A DNA stretch of 64,000 nucleotides, from contig JADJUF010000008.1 of assembly GCA_016717005.1 (NCBI GenBank), forward strand, positions 1 to 64,000. Direction: 5' to 3'. Position numbers and translations under genes: made by a program. Shown here one piece after another: positions 26,323 to 37,434 of this stretch; positions within the stretch are counted from its first letter, which is position 1; each line of letters begins with the position of its first letter. Under the pieces are notes generated by a model. The model was given only the letters and a program-made list of their open reading frames with translations. It was not told the origin of the DNA and made no database searches. Source of the stretch: Myxococcales bacterium. GTDB taxonomy: Bacteria > Myxococcota_A > Polyangia > Haliangiales > Haliangiaceae.

Positions 26323-27588
26323 ATGGCGGCCTCCGACCACAACTTCCGCTACCTCGTCAAGCCCGGCACCGATTTCGGGTTCGTCTCCAAGTTCCGGATC
26401 TGGATGCTGCTGTCGACCTTGCTGGTCGCGGTCAGCATCGGCTCGCTGTTCGTGAACAAGGCCGTCCGCGGCAGCTACATGAACTGGACGATCGACTTCA
26501 AGGGCGGCACCGAGATCGTCTACGCGTTCCGCGACAAGAACAAGCCCGACACCTACGTCCACGCTGACGCCGCCAAGGTGCGCGCCGCGCTGGCCGACGC
26601 CGGCGCCGATGGCTTCGACGTGTCCGAGATGACCTGGACCCAGGAGGTCGGCGACCGCGAGGTCACCGTGCGCGGCACGATGATCCGCACGCCGAGGTTC
26701 GGCGCGACGACGCCCGAGCAGAAGAAGTCGGCGGGCGACGCGTTCGCCGCCAAGTTCGCGGACCGCGGCATCGACTCGATGCAGTGGTCGGGCGATCGCC
26801 TGTTCGTGCGCTCGACCGGGCACATCACCGACGTCGAGGCCGCGCCGGTGTTCACCGCCGCCGGGCTCGAGGTCAAGGCCTGGGGCGACAGCGCCAAGCT
26901 CTACGACACCCCCGACGAGGGCACCGGCGAGTACCGCCAGACGTTCGCGCTCAACGGCCTCGACCGTCAGTACGAGCTGGTCCTCGAGCAGGCGCTGCCG
27001 GACGTCGACGTCGTGACCGAGGCGTCCTCGCAGGTCAGCGCCAAGGCCGGCGCCGATCTCCGCAACGACGCGATCAAGGCGCTGTTCTACGCCATGCTGC
27101 TCATCACCCTGTACCTCGCGGTGCGGTTCGACATCCGCTACGCGCCCGGCGCGATCTTCGCGACGTTCCACGACGCGATCATGGTCGTCGGCGTGTTCTC
27201 GGTGACCTGGACCGACGTGTCGCTGACCTCGGTCGCGGCGCTCCTGACCGTCATCGGCTTCTCGGTCAACGACACCGTCGTCATCTTCGACCGCATCCGC
27301 GAGAACCAGATCAAGCTCAAGGACAAGAAGCTCGAGCGCATCGTCGACATCTCGCTCAACGAGGTCGTCGTGCGCTCGATGCTGACCTCGTGCACGGTGT
27401 TCGCGGTGACCCTGCTGATGAACCTGTTCGGCACCGGCCTGGTCCGCAACTTCGCGTTCGCGATGAACGCCGGCATCATCACCGGCGCGTACTCCTCGGT
27501 CTTCCTGGCGCCGCCGGTGTTCCTGTGGATCGCCAAGCGCTACTACAGCGGCCCGACGACCGGCCGCGGTCGCCCCTCGGCGGCCTGA
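26323..27588 (+). CDS. secF: Protein translocase subunit SecF, with long periplasmic domain
   Basis: SecF pairs with SecD in the Sec accessory complex. The 421 residues comprise a first membrane helix (about 24-48), WTIDFKGGTEIVYAF, a large periplasmic region (about 60-240) and the five-helix RND-type core. The core carries ALLTVIGFSVNDTVVIFDRIREN and the region SLNEVVVRSMLTS. Typical SecF is nearer 300-330 residues, and the excess lies in the periplasmic part. The start is supported by AAGGA (26312-26316), six bases before the ATG. It is the last gene of the queA-tgt-yajC-secD-secF block. Confidence 0.95.
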   Translation: MAASDHNFRYLVKPGTDFGFVSKFRIWMLLSTLLVAVSIGSLFVNKAVRGSYMNWTIDFKGGTEIVYAFRDKNKPDTYVHADAAKVRAALADAGADGFDVSEMTWTQEVGDREVTVRGTMIRTPRFGATTPEQKKSAGDAFAAKFADRGIDSMQWSGDRLFVRSTGHITDVEAAPVFTAAGLEVKAWGDSAKLYDTPDEGTGEYRQTFALNGLDRQYELVLEQALPDVDVVTEASSQVSAKAGADLRNDAIKALFYAMLLITLYLAVRFDIRYAPGAIFATFHDAIMVVGVFSVTWTDVSLTSVAALLTVIGFSVNDTVVIFDRIRENQIKLKDKKLERIVDISLNEVVVRSMLTSCTVFAVTLLMNLFGTGLVRNFAFAMNAGIITGAYSSVFLAPPVFLWIAKRYYSGPTTGRGRPSAA

Positions 27589-27708
27589 TCGATCGGGCCC
27601 GCGGCAGCGCGGGCTGAGGGCAGGGCGGGCGCGCGCGACCAACGGTTGAGGGCGAGTCGGCGCGCGACGAACGGCCGCGCCGCCGTGCGCAGCGGCGCGG
27701 CGGTCGTG

Positions 27709-27714
27709 TACCGT
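27709..27714 (+). promoter_or_regulatory. Putative -10 box for the 27721 gene
   Basis: TACCGT, preceded directly by TG, is followed by six bases (GAGCGG) and the ATG at 27721. The GAGCGG could also act as a weak ribosome site. It is one of several -10-like boxes placed very close to start codons in this window. Confidence 0.35.
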
Positions 27715-27720
27715 GAGCGG

Positions 27721-28473
27721 ATGCAGCCCACGTCGCCCGCCCTCGTCACCGGTCCCAGCCGCGGCGCCGCCATCGGGCTGCTCGTGTGCGCGCTGTTCAT
27801 CGCGATCGGCACGGTGACGCGCAGCTGGTTCACGATCGACGCCGGACGGGTCGAGGCCGGCATGGGACTGGTCGGCAGCTACATGTGCCACGCCGAGGAC
27901 GGCGGCTCGGAGTGTCGCGGCACGTGGCTCGATCTCGAGGTCCACGGCGCGCCCAAGGATCTGTACGCGGCCCGGCTCCTGACCTTCGCCGCGGGCCTCG
28001 CCGCCGCGGTCATGGCCGCGCTGATCGGCGCGCTGGCGCTCGGGGGCCGGCGCATGGCCCGGGTCGCGCTGTTCATCGTCGCCGGCGTGGCGATCGTCGG
28101 CGGGCTCTACGTGATCGTGCGGGTGTTCTCCGAGTCGCACGGGCGCATGGGCCCGTCGCTCGGCTACTCGGCGATGCTGGCGATGGCGGGGTCGATCGCC
28201 GCGGTCGTGGTGGCTGCGGTCGGGCTCGCGCCAGCGCGGGCCGTGCCGACTGGCGGGTTCGGCTACGGTCAGCCGCCGGGCTATGGCCAGCCCGGGCCGG
28301 GTTACGGCCAGCCCGCGCCGGGCTACGGCCAGCCCGGGCCGGGCTACGGCCAGCCCGGGCCCGGCTACGGCCAGCCGCCGGCCGCCGCGATGTGTCCCCG
28401 CTGCCAGATCCCGACCCAGTTCGTCGCCCAGTACCAGCGCAGCTACTGCGGCCGCTGCCAGCAGTACGTCTGA
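27721..28473 (+). CDS. Four-helix membrane protein with GYGQPGP repeats and C-terminal zinc ribbon
   Basis: The product is 250 residues with four predicted membrane helices (about 18-38, 80-103, 112-135, 143-165). A periplasmic loop between helices 1 and 2 carries two Cys (YMCHAED, SECRG). After the last helix come six imperfect heptads of GYGQPGP type (about 182-220). The end is a zinc-ribbon pattern, CPRC then CGRC separated by about 16 residues, presumably cytoplasmic. The function is unknown. The combination of Gly/Pro/Tyr/Gln-rich linker and zinc ribbon recalls small myxobacterial membrane proteins, but I cannot name a family. Confidence 0.6.
   Translation: MQPTSPALVTGPSRGAAIGLLVCALFIAIGTVTRSWFTIDAGRVEAGMGLVGSYMCHAEDGGSECRGTWLDLEVHGAPKDLYAARLLTFAAGLAAAVMAALIGALALGGRRMARVALFIVAGVAIVGGLYVIVRVFSESHGRMGPSLGYSAMLAMAGSIAAVVVAAVGLAPARAVPTGGFGYGQPPGYGQPGPGYGQPAPGYGQPGPGYGQPGPGYGQPPAAAMCPRCQIPTQFVAQYQRSYCGRCQQYV
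28263..28380 (+). repeat. 21-bp tandem repeat coding for GYGQPGP
   Basis: About five to six copies of a 21-base unit (GGCTACGGCCAGCCCGGGCC with variants) lie in frame inside the 27721 gene. Synonymous and Gly/Pro/Ala changes between copies show some age. Confidence 0.8.
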
Positions 28474-28526
28474 GCCGCCACGCCGCCCGCGTCAGCGCTT
28501 GCGACGCTCCCGCTGGAACGCGGTCC

Positions 28527-29033
28527 TCAATCCTCGGCGTGATGATCGGCCCAGGCCGAGATCAGCTCGAAGTCGTCGACGATCCGCGAGTGGTAGTGGC
28601 CCCACACGTTCGAGATCATCACCATCGACCCCCGTGACAGCTGTGGCGTGAGGTACAGCGCGAAGTACTTCGCCTCGGTGCCGTCCTCGACGTCGCCGAC
28701 GGCCTCGAGCGGCAGCCCCGACACCGGGCACAGCAGCTCGCACACCGTGCCGGCCGGCAGCTCGAGCCCGGCCTTGCGCGAGTCACCGTGGATCGGCGAC
28801 AGGTGCACGTCGCCCTCGAGGCCAGCGCCCCGGACCCGGATCGTGACCGCGGGCTGGTCGTCGAACGTGACGTCGGACACGCCGACCAGGTTGTCGCCGC
28901 GGGGCCCGTAGGCCTGGGTCACCACCACGACCACGTCCACGTCTTCCCCATCGGAGACGCTGACGCTGGGGTCGGAGACCGCGCGGTGGTTGCCAGTGAC
29001 TCGCAGGCGTTGCCGGTCGGTGGGTTCGGTCAT
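28527..29033 (-). CDS. Conserved-looking protein of unknown function
   Basis: The product is 168 residues from ATG (MTEPTDRQRLRV). It is acidic, predicted mostly beta, without signal peptide or membrane helix. A notable stretch is the C-terminal ISNVWGHYHSRIVDDFELI. Two Cys occur in TVCELLCPVSG. An in-frame opening extends upstream to 29351, but its residues are Ser/Arg-rich noise antisense to the neighbouring signal peptide gene. It is divergent from the 29191 gene with about 157 bases between. I do not recognise a domain. Confidence 0.55.
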   Translation of the reverse strand: MTEPTDRQRLRVTGNHRAVSDPSVSVSDGEDVDVVVVVTQAYGPRGDNLVGVSDVTFDDQPAVTIRVRGAGLEGDVHLSPIHGDSRKAGLELPAGTVCELLCPVSGLPLEAVGDVEDGTEAKYFALYLTPQLSRGSMVMISNVWGHYHSRIVDDFELISAWADHHAED

Positions 29034-29190
29034 GTCGGGGCAAGGTCGCCACGGGCCGCAGGTCGGCGCAAGGGCCGACCGACCGATTCCGGGGTCGCGA
29101 CCCCCGCCATGGCCGGGCTCGCCGATCTGCGATTCCCCACACTTCGCGATTGCAGGGCCCGGCAAGCACCTTGCATCATTAGCCCGAGTG

Positions 29191-30696
29191 ATGCGCCGCC
29201 TGACCTCGTTCGCCGCCCTCGCGCTGGTCGCCGCCAGCGCCGCCGCGGCCCACGCCGGCGTGGTGGTGGTCATGACCGTCGGCGGCGACGACGACGGCGA
29301 GCTCGAGCGGATGCTCGACGACGCCGTGGCCGAGAAGCACGAGCTGCGCAACGGCGACGACTACACCCGCGTGGCGCGCAAGAAGGGCCTGGGCTCGTCG
29401 GACCCACGCGACATCGCCGACGTGGCCCGGGCCCTCGGCGCGGACGTGGTGGTCGACGCGACCATGCGGCGCGACGACGGCGAGTACGTCCTGCGGATCA
29501 AGCTGCGCCGCGCCGACGGCCGGGTCGACAAGACCATGATCGTGCGCATGAAGGCCAAGCGCCTGGGCCCGGCCGGCAAGCGCGAGGTCACGCGCGAGCT
29601 GCTCGCGGTGCTCGACCGCGTCGTGCGCGGCGGCGACGATCGGGACCGGGACGATCGGGACCGGGACGACCGGGACCGGGACGACCGGGACGACCGGGAC
29701 GATCGCGATCGGGACGTGCGCGACCGCGATCGCGACGACGTTCGCGACGACGATCGCGACGACGATCGCGACGACGATCGCGACACCCGCCGGCGCCGCG
29801 ATGATGACGACGACGACGACGACCGCGACACCCGGCGGCGCGACGACGACGATCGGGATCGTGACGACGACGACCGCGGGAGCCGTCGCCGGCGTCGGCC
29901 CGCGACCGCCGGGCGCGAGATCCGCCGGCCCGGCATCGTCTTCGAGACCGGCGCGATGGCGGTCAGCCGCACGCTGACGTTCTCGTCGCGCGCCAACTTC
30001 GATCGCCCGCCCAAGGGGTACAAGGGCGCGTTCGTGCCCGCCGGTCGGGTCGCGATCGAGCTGTACCCGCTGGCGTTCGGGTCGCCGCGCTCGGTGGCCG
30101 GCGGCCTCGGCGTCTACGCCGCCTACGAGCGCACATTTCTGCTCACCACCCGCAGTGACCAGACCCCCGACGTCAAGCTCACCACCGAGCAGTCGCACCT
30201 CGAGGTCGGCGCGCGGTTCCGCTACGCGTTCGGTCAGTCGCCGAGCCTGCCGTCGGTCACCGTCGGCGTCGGCTACAGCCGCCGGGCGTTCCTGGTCGAC
30301 CGGGTCCCGCTGGCCGACCGGCCGCCGCTCGATCTGCCCGACGTCGACTACCGCACGATCGAGCCGGGCCTGACCCTGCGGATCCCGCTGGGCACTGACC
30401 GGCTGGCGCTGTCGCTGGCCGGGCAGGGCATGCTGGTGCGCTCGACCGGCGCGATCCAGCAGCCGGCCGAGTACGGCGCGGCCGAGGTGACCGGCGTCGC
30501 CGGCGCCGTCATCATCGACGCCGCGATCACCCCGCGGGTGCTGCTGCGGCTGCGCGCCGACTTCACCCAGCTCGGGTTCGACTTCGTCGGCAACGGCGAC
30601 ATGACCAACCTCCGCGACGGCGATCCCAACCAGGACGTCGGCGGCGCGCTCGATCGCTGGCTCGGCGCGGCCGCCAACCTCGCGGTCTCGTATTGA
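29191..30696 (+). CDS. Outer-membrane beta-barrel protein with Asp/Arg low-complexity linker
   Basis: The product is 501 residues. It has a Sec signal peptide (about 1-22) and an N-terminal alpha/beta domain (about 23-145, ADVARALGADVVVDATM) resembling the periplasmic anchoring domains found on bacterial envelope proteins. Residues about 149-235 are almost only Asp and Arg (DDRDRDDRDRD). A C-terminal region (about 250-501) of alternating hydrophobic strands reads like an outer-membrane barrel ending AAANLAVSY. The linker is a striking polyampholyte. The role is unknown; envelope attachment or sensing is an inference. GTG at 29188 is an alternative start. Confidence 0.65.
   Translation: MRRLTSFAALALVAASAAAAHAGVVVVMTVGGDDDGELERMLDDAVAEKHELRNGDDYTRVARKKGLGSSDPRDIADVARALGADVVVDATMRRDDGEYVLRIKLRRADGRVDKTMIVRMKAKRLGPAGKREVTRELLAVLDRVVRGGDDRDRDDRDRDDRDRDDRDDRDDRDRDVRDRDRDDVRDDDRDDDRDDDRDTRRRRDDDDDDDDRDTRRRDDDDRDRDDDDRGSRRRRRPATAGREIRRPGIVFETGAMAVSRTLTFSSRANFDRPPKGYKGAFVPAGRVAIELYPLAFGSPRSVAGGLGVYAAYERTFLLTTRSDQTPDVKLTTEQSHLEVGARFRYAFGQSPSLPSVTVGVGYSRRAFLVDRVPLADRPPLDLPDVDYRTIEPGLTLRIPLGTDRLALSLAGQGMLVRSTGAIQQPAEYGAAEVTGVAGAVIIDAAITPRVLLRLRADFTQLGFDFVGNGDMTNLRDGDPNQDVGGALDRWLGAAANLAVSY
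29637..29880 (+). repeat. GA(C/T)CG-rich degenerate repeat coding Asp/Arg tract
   Basis: Short units such as GATCGGGACCGGGAC and GACGATCGCGAC are repeated in frame, giving a nearly pure Asp/Arg segment of the 29191 gene. Slipped-strand growth is likely. Confidence 0.75.
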
Positions 30697-30727
30697 CCAG
30701 GCCGGGCAGTTCCCGGACGATGATCCC

Positions 30728-31207
30728 GTGAAGGCGATGTCGATCACGGTGAGCGGCGACGCGACGCGGCGGCGGCTGGCCCTGCGCGGCCGCCTCGACG
30801 AGTTGACCACGCTGGTCGAGCACGTGCCGACCTGGGCCGCGCGCGAGGTCGTCGTCGACAGCGGCGAGCTGGGCTTCATCAACTCGATCGGCATCCGCGA
30901 GTGGATGCACTTCCTCGACGCCCTGGCCCGGGCCGGCGCCGCGATCGTCCACGAGCGCTGCTCGGAGCCGCTGGTCGAGCAGATGTGCTTCATCCCGGCG
31001 GTGCGCGGCGGAGGCGCCGTGCGCTCGTTCTTCGCGCCGTACCTGTGCCCGCACTGCGCCCACGAGGCCTCGATCCTGATCGAGGTCGAGGCCCACCGCG
31101 CCACCCTGAGCGCGCTGCAGGCCCCGCCGGCGACCTGCCCGAGCTGCGACGAGCCGATGACCCTCGCGGATCTGCCCGAGCGCTGGTTCGCGTTCCTGAA
31201 GAGCTAG
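30728..31207 (+). CDS. STAS-like domain protein with two CxxC zinc-ribbon pairs
   Basis: The product is 159 residues. Residues about 5-100 resemble an anti-sigma-factor-antagonist (STAS) fold, with a beta strand REVVVDSGELGFINSIGIREWMHFL placed where the phosphorylatable serine would sit. The second part carries CPHC (about 114-117) and CPSC (about 138-141), a likely zinc knuckle. Such proteins usually act by protein-protein contact in regulatory switches; the partner is not nearby. The start is taken as GTG at 30728, and ATG at 30737 is possible. Confidence 0.6.
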   Translation: MKAMSITVSGDATRRRLALRGRLDELTTLVEHVPTWAAREVVVDSGELGFINSIGIREWMHFLDALARAGAAIVHERCSEPLVEQMCFIPAVRGGGAVRSFFAPYLCPHCAHEASILIEVEAHRATLSALQAPPATCPSCDEPMTLADLPERWFAFLKS

Positions 31208-31214
31208 CCGACGC

Positions 31215-31515
<301 letters not shown>

Positions 31516-31624
31516 TCCGGAGCGAGGCGCCGCCTGGAGCCGGCACCCGCGTCGTCGTGTCGCGCCCCCCGGCGGGAACGATCTTCGCCCGCGCGCGGCC
31601 CTGGAGGGCTGCCGGGGGGCCTGC

Positions 31625-31630
31625 TACGTT
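31625..31630 (+). promoter_or_regulatory. Putative extended -10 box of gcvP
   Basis: TGC TACGTT is followed by nine bases and the GTG start at 31640, with no Shine-Dalgarno site between. It has the same layout as other suspected leaderless promoters here. Confidence 0.4.
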
Positions 31631-31639
31631 CCGCTCGCC

Positions 31640-34525
<2,886 letters not shown>

Positions 34526-34535
34526 GCCGCAACGG

Positions 34536-35291
34536 TCAACGTCGGCGCCGCCGGCGCCAGGCCAGCCCGCCGACCAAGGCCGCGACCGCGGCCGCCCCGA
34601 CGCCGAACCCGAGCAGCCACGATCGCCGCGCGGCGGCGCCGCGATCGGCGTGGCAGCGGCCGTCGCGCGGGCGGGTCGCCGTGGCGCTGGCGGCGTAGCG
34701 CAGCTCGAGGCCGGTGGCGATCGGTCCGCCGACGCCGGTCCAGCTCGCGACGTCGTCCTCGAGACGCTCGCCGCCGAGCGTGCGCGCGGCGATCGTGATC
34801 CCCGGCCCACGTTCGACCGTCAGCTCGGTCGCGCCCATCGCGTCGAGCCGCAGCTCGTCACGCATCGTCAGGCCGTGGGCGTCACCGCCGCCCGTGCACA
34901 GCCACGCGATCAGATCGACCGACAGCGCGCCGGCCGCGACGGTGTCGGCGCCGAGCCCGACGTCGACCCGGGCCCAGGTCCAGCGCACCGGCTGGCCGTC
35001 GATCGCGATCGTCAGCGCGGCCATGACGTCGCGGTCGAGCTCGCGCCCGAGCACGTCGGCCTCGGCCGGCGACACCCGGCCGTCGCGGTCGCGGTCGAGG
35101 CGCTGGCGGACCCGCGCGCCCGGGCCTTGCCCGAACACCACCGTGTACGCCAGGCGCACGCGGTCGCCCATCGGCGTCAGCTTGAGGTAGCGGTCGACGG
35201 TCGCGTCCGACGGCGGGCTGTGGCCGCGGCTCACCCCGGCGCCGGCCGCGAGCGCCGCCACGATCAGGAGCGCACGGGTCGCGCGAGCCAC
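34536..35291 (-). CDS. Secreted EF-hand-like protein with C-terminal membrane anchor
   Basis: The product is 251 residues from GTG (VARATRALLIVAAL), with a signal peptide followed by a beta-rich domain. It carries an EF-hand-like loop DRDRDGRVSPAEAD at about 75-88. The C-terminus has a Cys (GRCHADRG), a hydrophobic helix (LLGFGVGAAAVAALVGGLAW) and a final run of six Arg. Cys-helix-Arg tails are used as sorting signals in Myxococcota (MYXO-CTERM type), so surface sorting is possible, though the match is loose. The nearest upstream in-frame ATG (35381) would add 30 unlikely residues. It converges on gcvP with 10 bases between. Confidence 0.6.
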   Translation of the reverse strand: MARATRALLIVAALAAGAGVSRGHSPPSDATVDRYLKLTPMGDRVRLAYTVVFGQGPGARVRQRLDRDRDGRVSPAEADVLGRELDRDVMAALTIAIDGQPVRWTWARVDVGLGADTVAAGALSVDLIAWLCTGGGDAHGLTMRDELRLDAMGATELTVERGPGITIAARTLGGERLEDDVASWTGVGGPIATGLELRYAASATATRPRDGRCHADRGAAARRSWLLGFGVGAAAVAALVGGLAWRRRRRR

Positions 35292-35523
35292 GCCCGCATT
35301 GTGAGCGGTCCCGGCGCGGGCGGGAAGGGCGGCGCCCCACGACGCGTCGCCCAGCGCCGGCCGGTGGGAACGGGCGCTCATCCAGCCGCCGCGCCGCCGC
35401 CATCATCCCGCGCCGCCCGGCGGACCTGGCCGAGCGGACGGCCGCCGGTCCGGCCGGTTCTCCGGACGGTGCCCGCGGACCGACCAGCGCCCGCGGTCGC
35501 GATCACGCGCCGATCGGTCGTGG

Positions 35524-35553
35524 TTGACCCTGACGTGTCCGGATGCCTATCCT
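35524..35553 (+). promoter_or_regulatory. Candidate sigma-70-type promoter for the 35572 lipoprotein
   Basis: TTGACC (35524-35529), an 18-base spacer and TATCCT (35548-35553) lie just ahead of a strong Shine-Dalgarno site GAGGAGG (35561-35567) and the ATG at 35572. The expected 5' leader would be only about 12 bases, just enough to hold the ribosome site. The rest of the 35292-35571 gap shows nothing else. Confidence 0.5.
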
Positions 35554-35571
35554 CCGGCCCGAGGAGGATTC

Positions 35572-36990
35572 ATGCGTATTCGTACCCTGGCTTCGTTTGT
35601 GCTCGCGGCGGTGCCGCTCTACGGCTGCGGTGGCGACGACGCCGCCACCCCTGACGCCGGCCTGCCCCCGCTGTTCGAGCCCAAGCCCGAGTGCCAGGGC
35701 CAGAGCATCGCCCAGTTCACGGGCATGCACACGCAGGTCATCTCGAAGCTGGCGATCGGCTCGCAGTCCGACGGCTTCGACCTCGACGGCGACGGCCGCC
35801 CCGACAACAAGCTCCAGGGCGTCGGCGCGCTCGCCAACCCGGCGATCGGTGACTCGCTCAACGACTACTCCCTCCTCATCCCGATGGAGATGTTCGACTT
35901 CCCGACCGCGGCGGTCGACAGCTGCGTCAAGTTCGCGCTCTACCTGGGCGACTATCGCGCCGACGCCGACACCGACGGCGACGACACCGCCGTCGCCAAC
36001 GGCGACTGCAACGATCACGCGATGGCGATCCACCCGGGCGCGGTCGAGGTGCCCGGCAACTTCATCGACGACGACTGCGACGGCCTCGCCGACGAGCAGG
36101 ACGACGGCCCCAGCCAGACCCCGTCGGCCGACACGATGGATCGCGACGGCGACGGCGCCTCGCCCGCGACCGGCGACTGCGACGACACCAACCCGCTGGT
36201 CGGCGGCCTCGTCGCCAGCGTGCGCCAGGTCGAGATCTGCGGCGACGGCTACGACAACGACTGCAGCGGCGTCGCCGACCGCGGCGCCGGTGATCCGCCG
36301 GACACCTGCTACCCGTTCGACAACACCCCCGACACGATCTCGATCGATCCGCTGTCGTTCGAGAACGGCGCGCCGATCATCAAGTTCGACTCGGGCGAGG
36401 TCAAGATGACCGGCGGCAAGCTCGAGCTGACGGCCGGGCCGTCGCTGTTCGCGGTCAGCGTGCCGATCACCAGCGACATCGTCCTGACGCTGAAGATCAC
36501 CGGCACCCAGATCAAGGCCGACGTGGTCGAGCAGGGCGGCTTCATCATGCTCAAGAACGGCCACCTCGGCGGCGTCATCGACGCGCGCACCGCCGACACG
36601 ATCCGCGGGCTCACGGTCGATCAGATCGGCCTCAAGCCCGAGGACTCGCTGCTCGACGCGATCTTCGCCAACGTGCTCGGCACGCTCCTGGCCCTGCCGA
36701 CCCAGCCCAACGGCTCGGCCCACCCGGGCTGCAAGACCCCGGACATCGACGTCGACCGCGACGGCCTCGAGATCTTCTGCGACACCGACAGCGACAACGA
36801 CCCCGACACCAAGGTCGTCGACCTGTGCATCGACGGCGACGGCACCGAGATCCGCGACGAGGTCGTCGGCGGCGTCGTGGTCAAGCACTGCACCGAGGCG
36901 CTCCTGCCCAACGGCAAGTCGCGGTTCCCCGACGGCATCTCGGTCGAGCTGAACTTCGAGACCGCCCCGGCGACGTTGGCGGCGCCCTGA
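35572..36990 (+). CDS. Lipoprotein with MopE-type metal-binding repeats
   Basis: The product is 472 residues with a lipoprotein signal ending LYGC (Cys19). Two copies of the 'putative metal-binding motif' (DxDxDG...GDCxD...P...E...DGxDNDCxG...D) lie at about 130-175 and 187-235. They are rich in Asp with paired Cys, as in MopE-like proteins of deltaproteobacteria. A beta-rich C-terminal domain follows, with another Asp-rich stretch (DIDVDRDGLEIFCDTDSDND). Calcium or other metal binding at the cell surface is likely. It has a strong ribosome site. It stands just upstream of the MCE genes, so a role in the same envelope process is possible but unproven. Confidence 0.75.
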   Translation: MRIRTLASFVLAAVPLYGCGGDDAATPDAGLPPLFEPKPECQGQSIAQFTGMHTQVISKLAIGSQSDGFDLDGDGRPDNKLQGVGALANPAIGDSLNDYSLLIPMEMFDFPTAAVDSCVKFALYLGDYRADADTDGDDTAVANGDCNDHAMAIHPGAVEVPGNFIDDDCDGLADEQDDGPSQTPSADTMDRDGDGASPATGDCDDTNPLVGGLVASVRQVEICGDGYDNDCSGVADRGAGDPPDTCYPFDNTPDTISIDPLSFENGAPIIKFDSGEVKMTGGKLELTAGPSLFAVSVPITSDIVLTLKITGTQIKADVVEQGGFIMLKNGHLGGVIDARTADTIRGLTVDQIGLKPEDSLLDAIFANVLGTLLALPTQPNGSAHPGCKTPDIDVDRDGLEIFCDTDSDNDPDTKVVDLCIDGDGTEIRDEVVGGVVVKHCTEALLPNGKSRFPDGISVELNFETAPATLAAP

Positions 36991-37004
36991 CCGGCGATCT
37001 GGGG

Positions 37005-37010
37005 TAGGCT
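37005..37010 (+). promoter_or_regulatory. Putative -10 box before the 37018 lipoprotein / MCE operon
   Basis: TAGGCT is followed by seven bases (CGGGGCC) and the ATG at 37018, with no Shine-Dalgarno site. The same hexamer and spacing occur at the HEAT-repeat gene (21500-21505). Confidence 0.45.
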
Positions 37011-37017
37011 CGGGGCC

Positions 37018-37434
37018 ATGACCCGTCGGCTCGGTCCCTGGCTGACCCCTGCGATCCTGGCGCTCGCCGCCGCCTGCGGCGGCAGCTCGCTCAAGCAAGC
37101 GGGCGACGAGTGTGTCGCGTCGAGCGAGTGTGACGTAGGGCTGGTGTGCGACCTGGGGGTGGTCCCGCACGTGTGCGCGGCCACCACCTCGATCGACGCG
37201 GCCCAGATCGACGGGCCCGACGTCGAGGTCGACGCCGGCGATCCCGACGCGGCCGCGATCGACGCCGCCGGCCCGGACGGCGCCCAGGCCGACGCCGCCG
37301 TGATCGACGGCGCCGTGATCGACGCGGCCATGATCGACGCCCCGGCGGTCGACGCCCCCGACGTCGACGCGCCGCCGCCGATCGACGCGCCCGAGCCGAT
37401 CGACGCGCCGACCGACGCCCCGCCGGATGCCTGA
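37018..37434 (+). CDS. Small lipoprotein with Cys-rich segment and Ile-Asp-Ala repeats
   Basis: The product is 138 residues with a lipobox LAAAC (Cys20). Four cysteines follow in about 25 residues (DECVASSECDVGLVC and HVC), a pattern common in myxobacterial surface proteins. The second half is a low-complexity acidic tail of IDA, VDA and PDA repeats. Its stop overlaps the start of the MCE gene (TGATG), so it is translated in the same operon. It could be an outer-membrane accessory of the MCE system, by position only. Confidence 0.65.
   Translation: MTRRLGPWLTPAILALAAACGGSSLKQAGDECVASSECDVGLVCDLGVVPHVCAATTSIDAAQIDGPDVEVDAGDPDAAAIDAAGPDGAQADAAVIDGAVIDAAMIDAPAVDAPDVDAPPPIDAPEPIDAPTDAPPDA

Noticed and set aside
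27597..27616. GC-rich inverted repeat after secF (GCCCGC..GCGGGC) as terminator
   Set aside because: The stem is only about six bases, has no T tract, and such stems are frequent by chance at this GC content.
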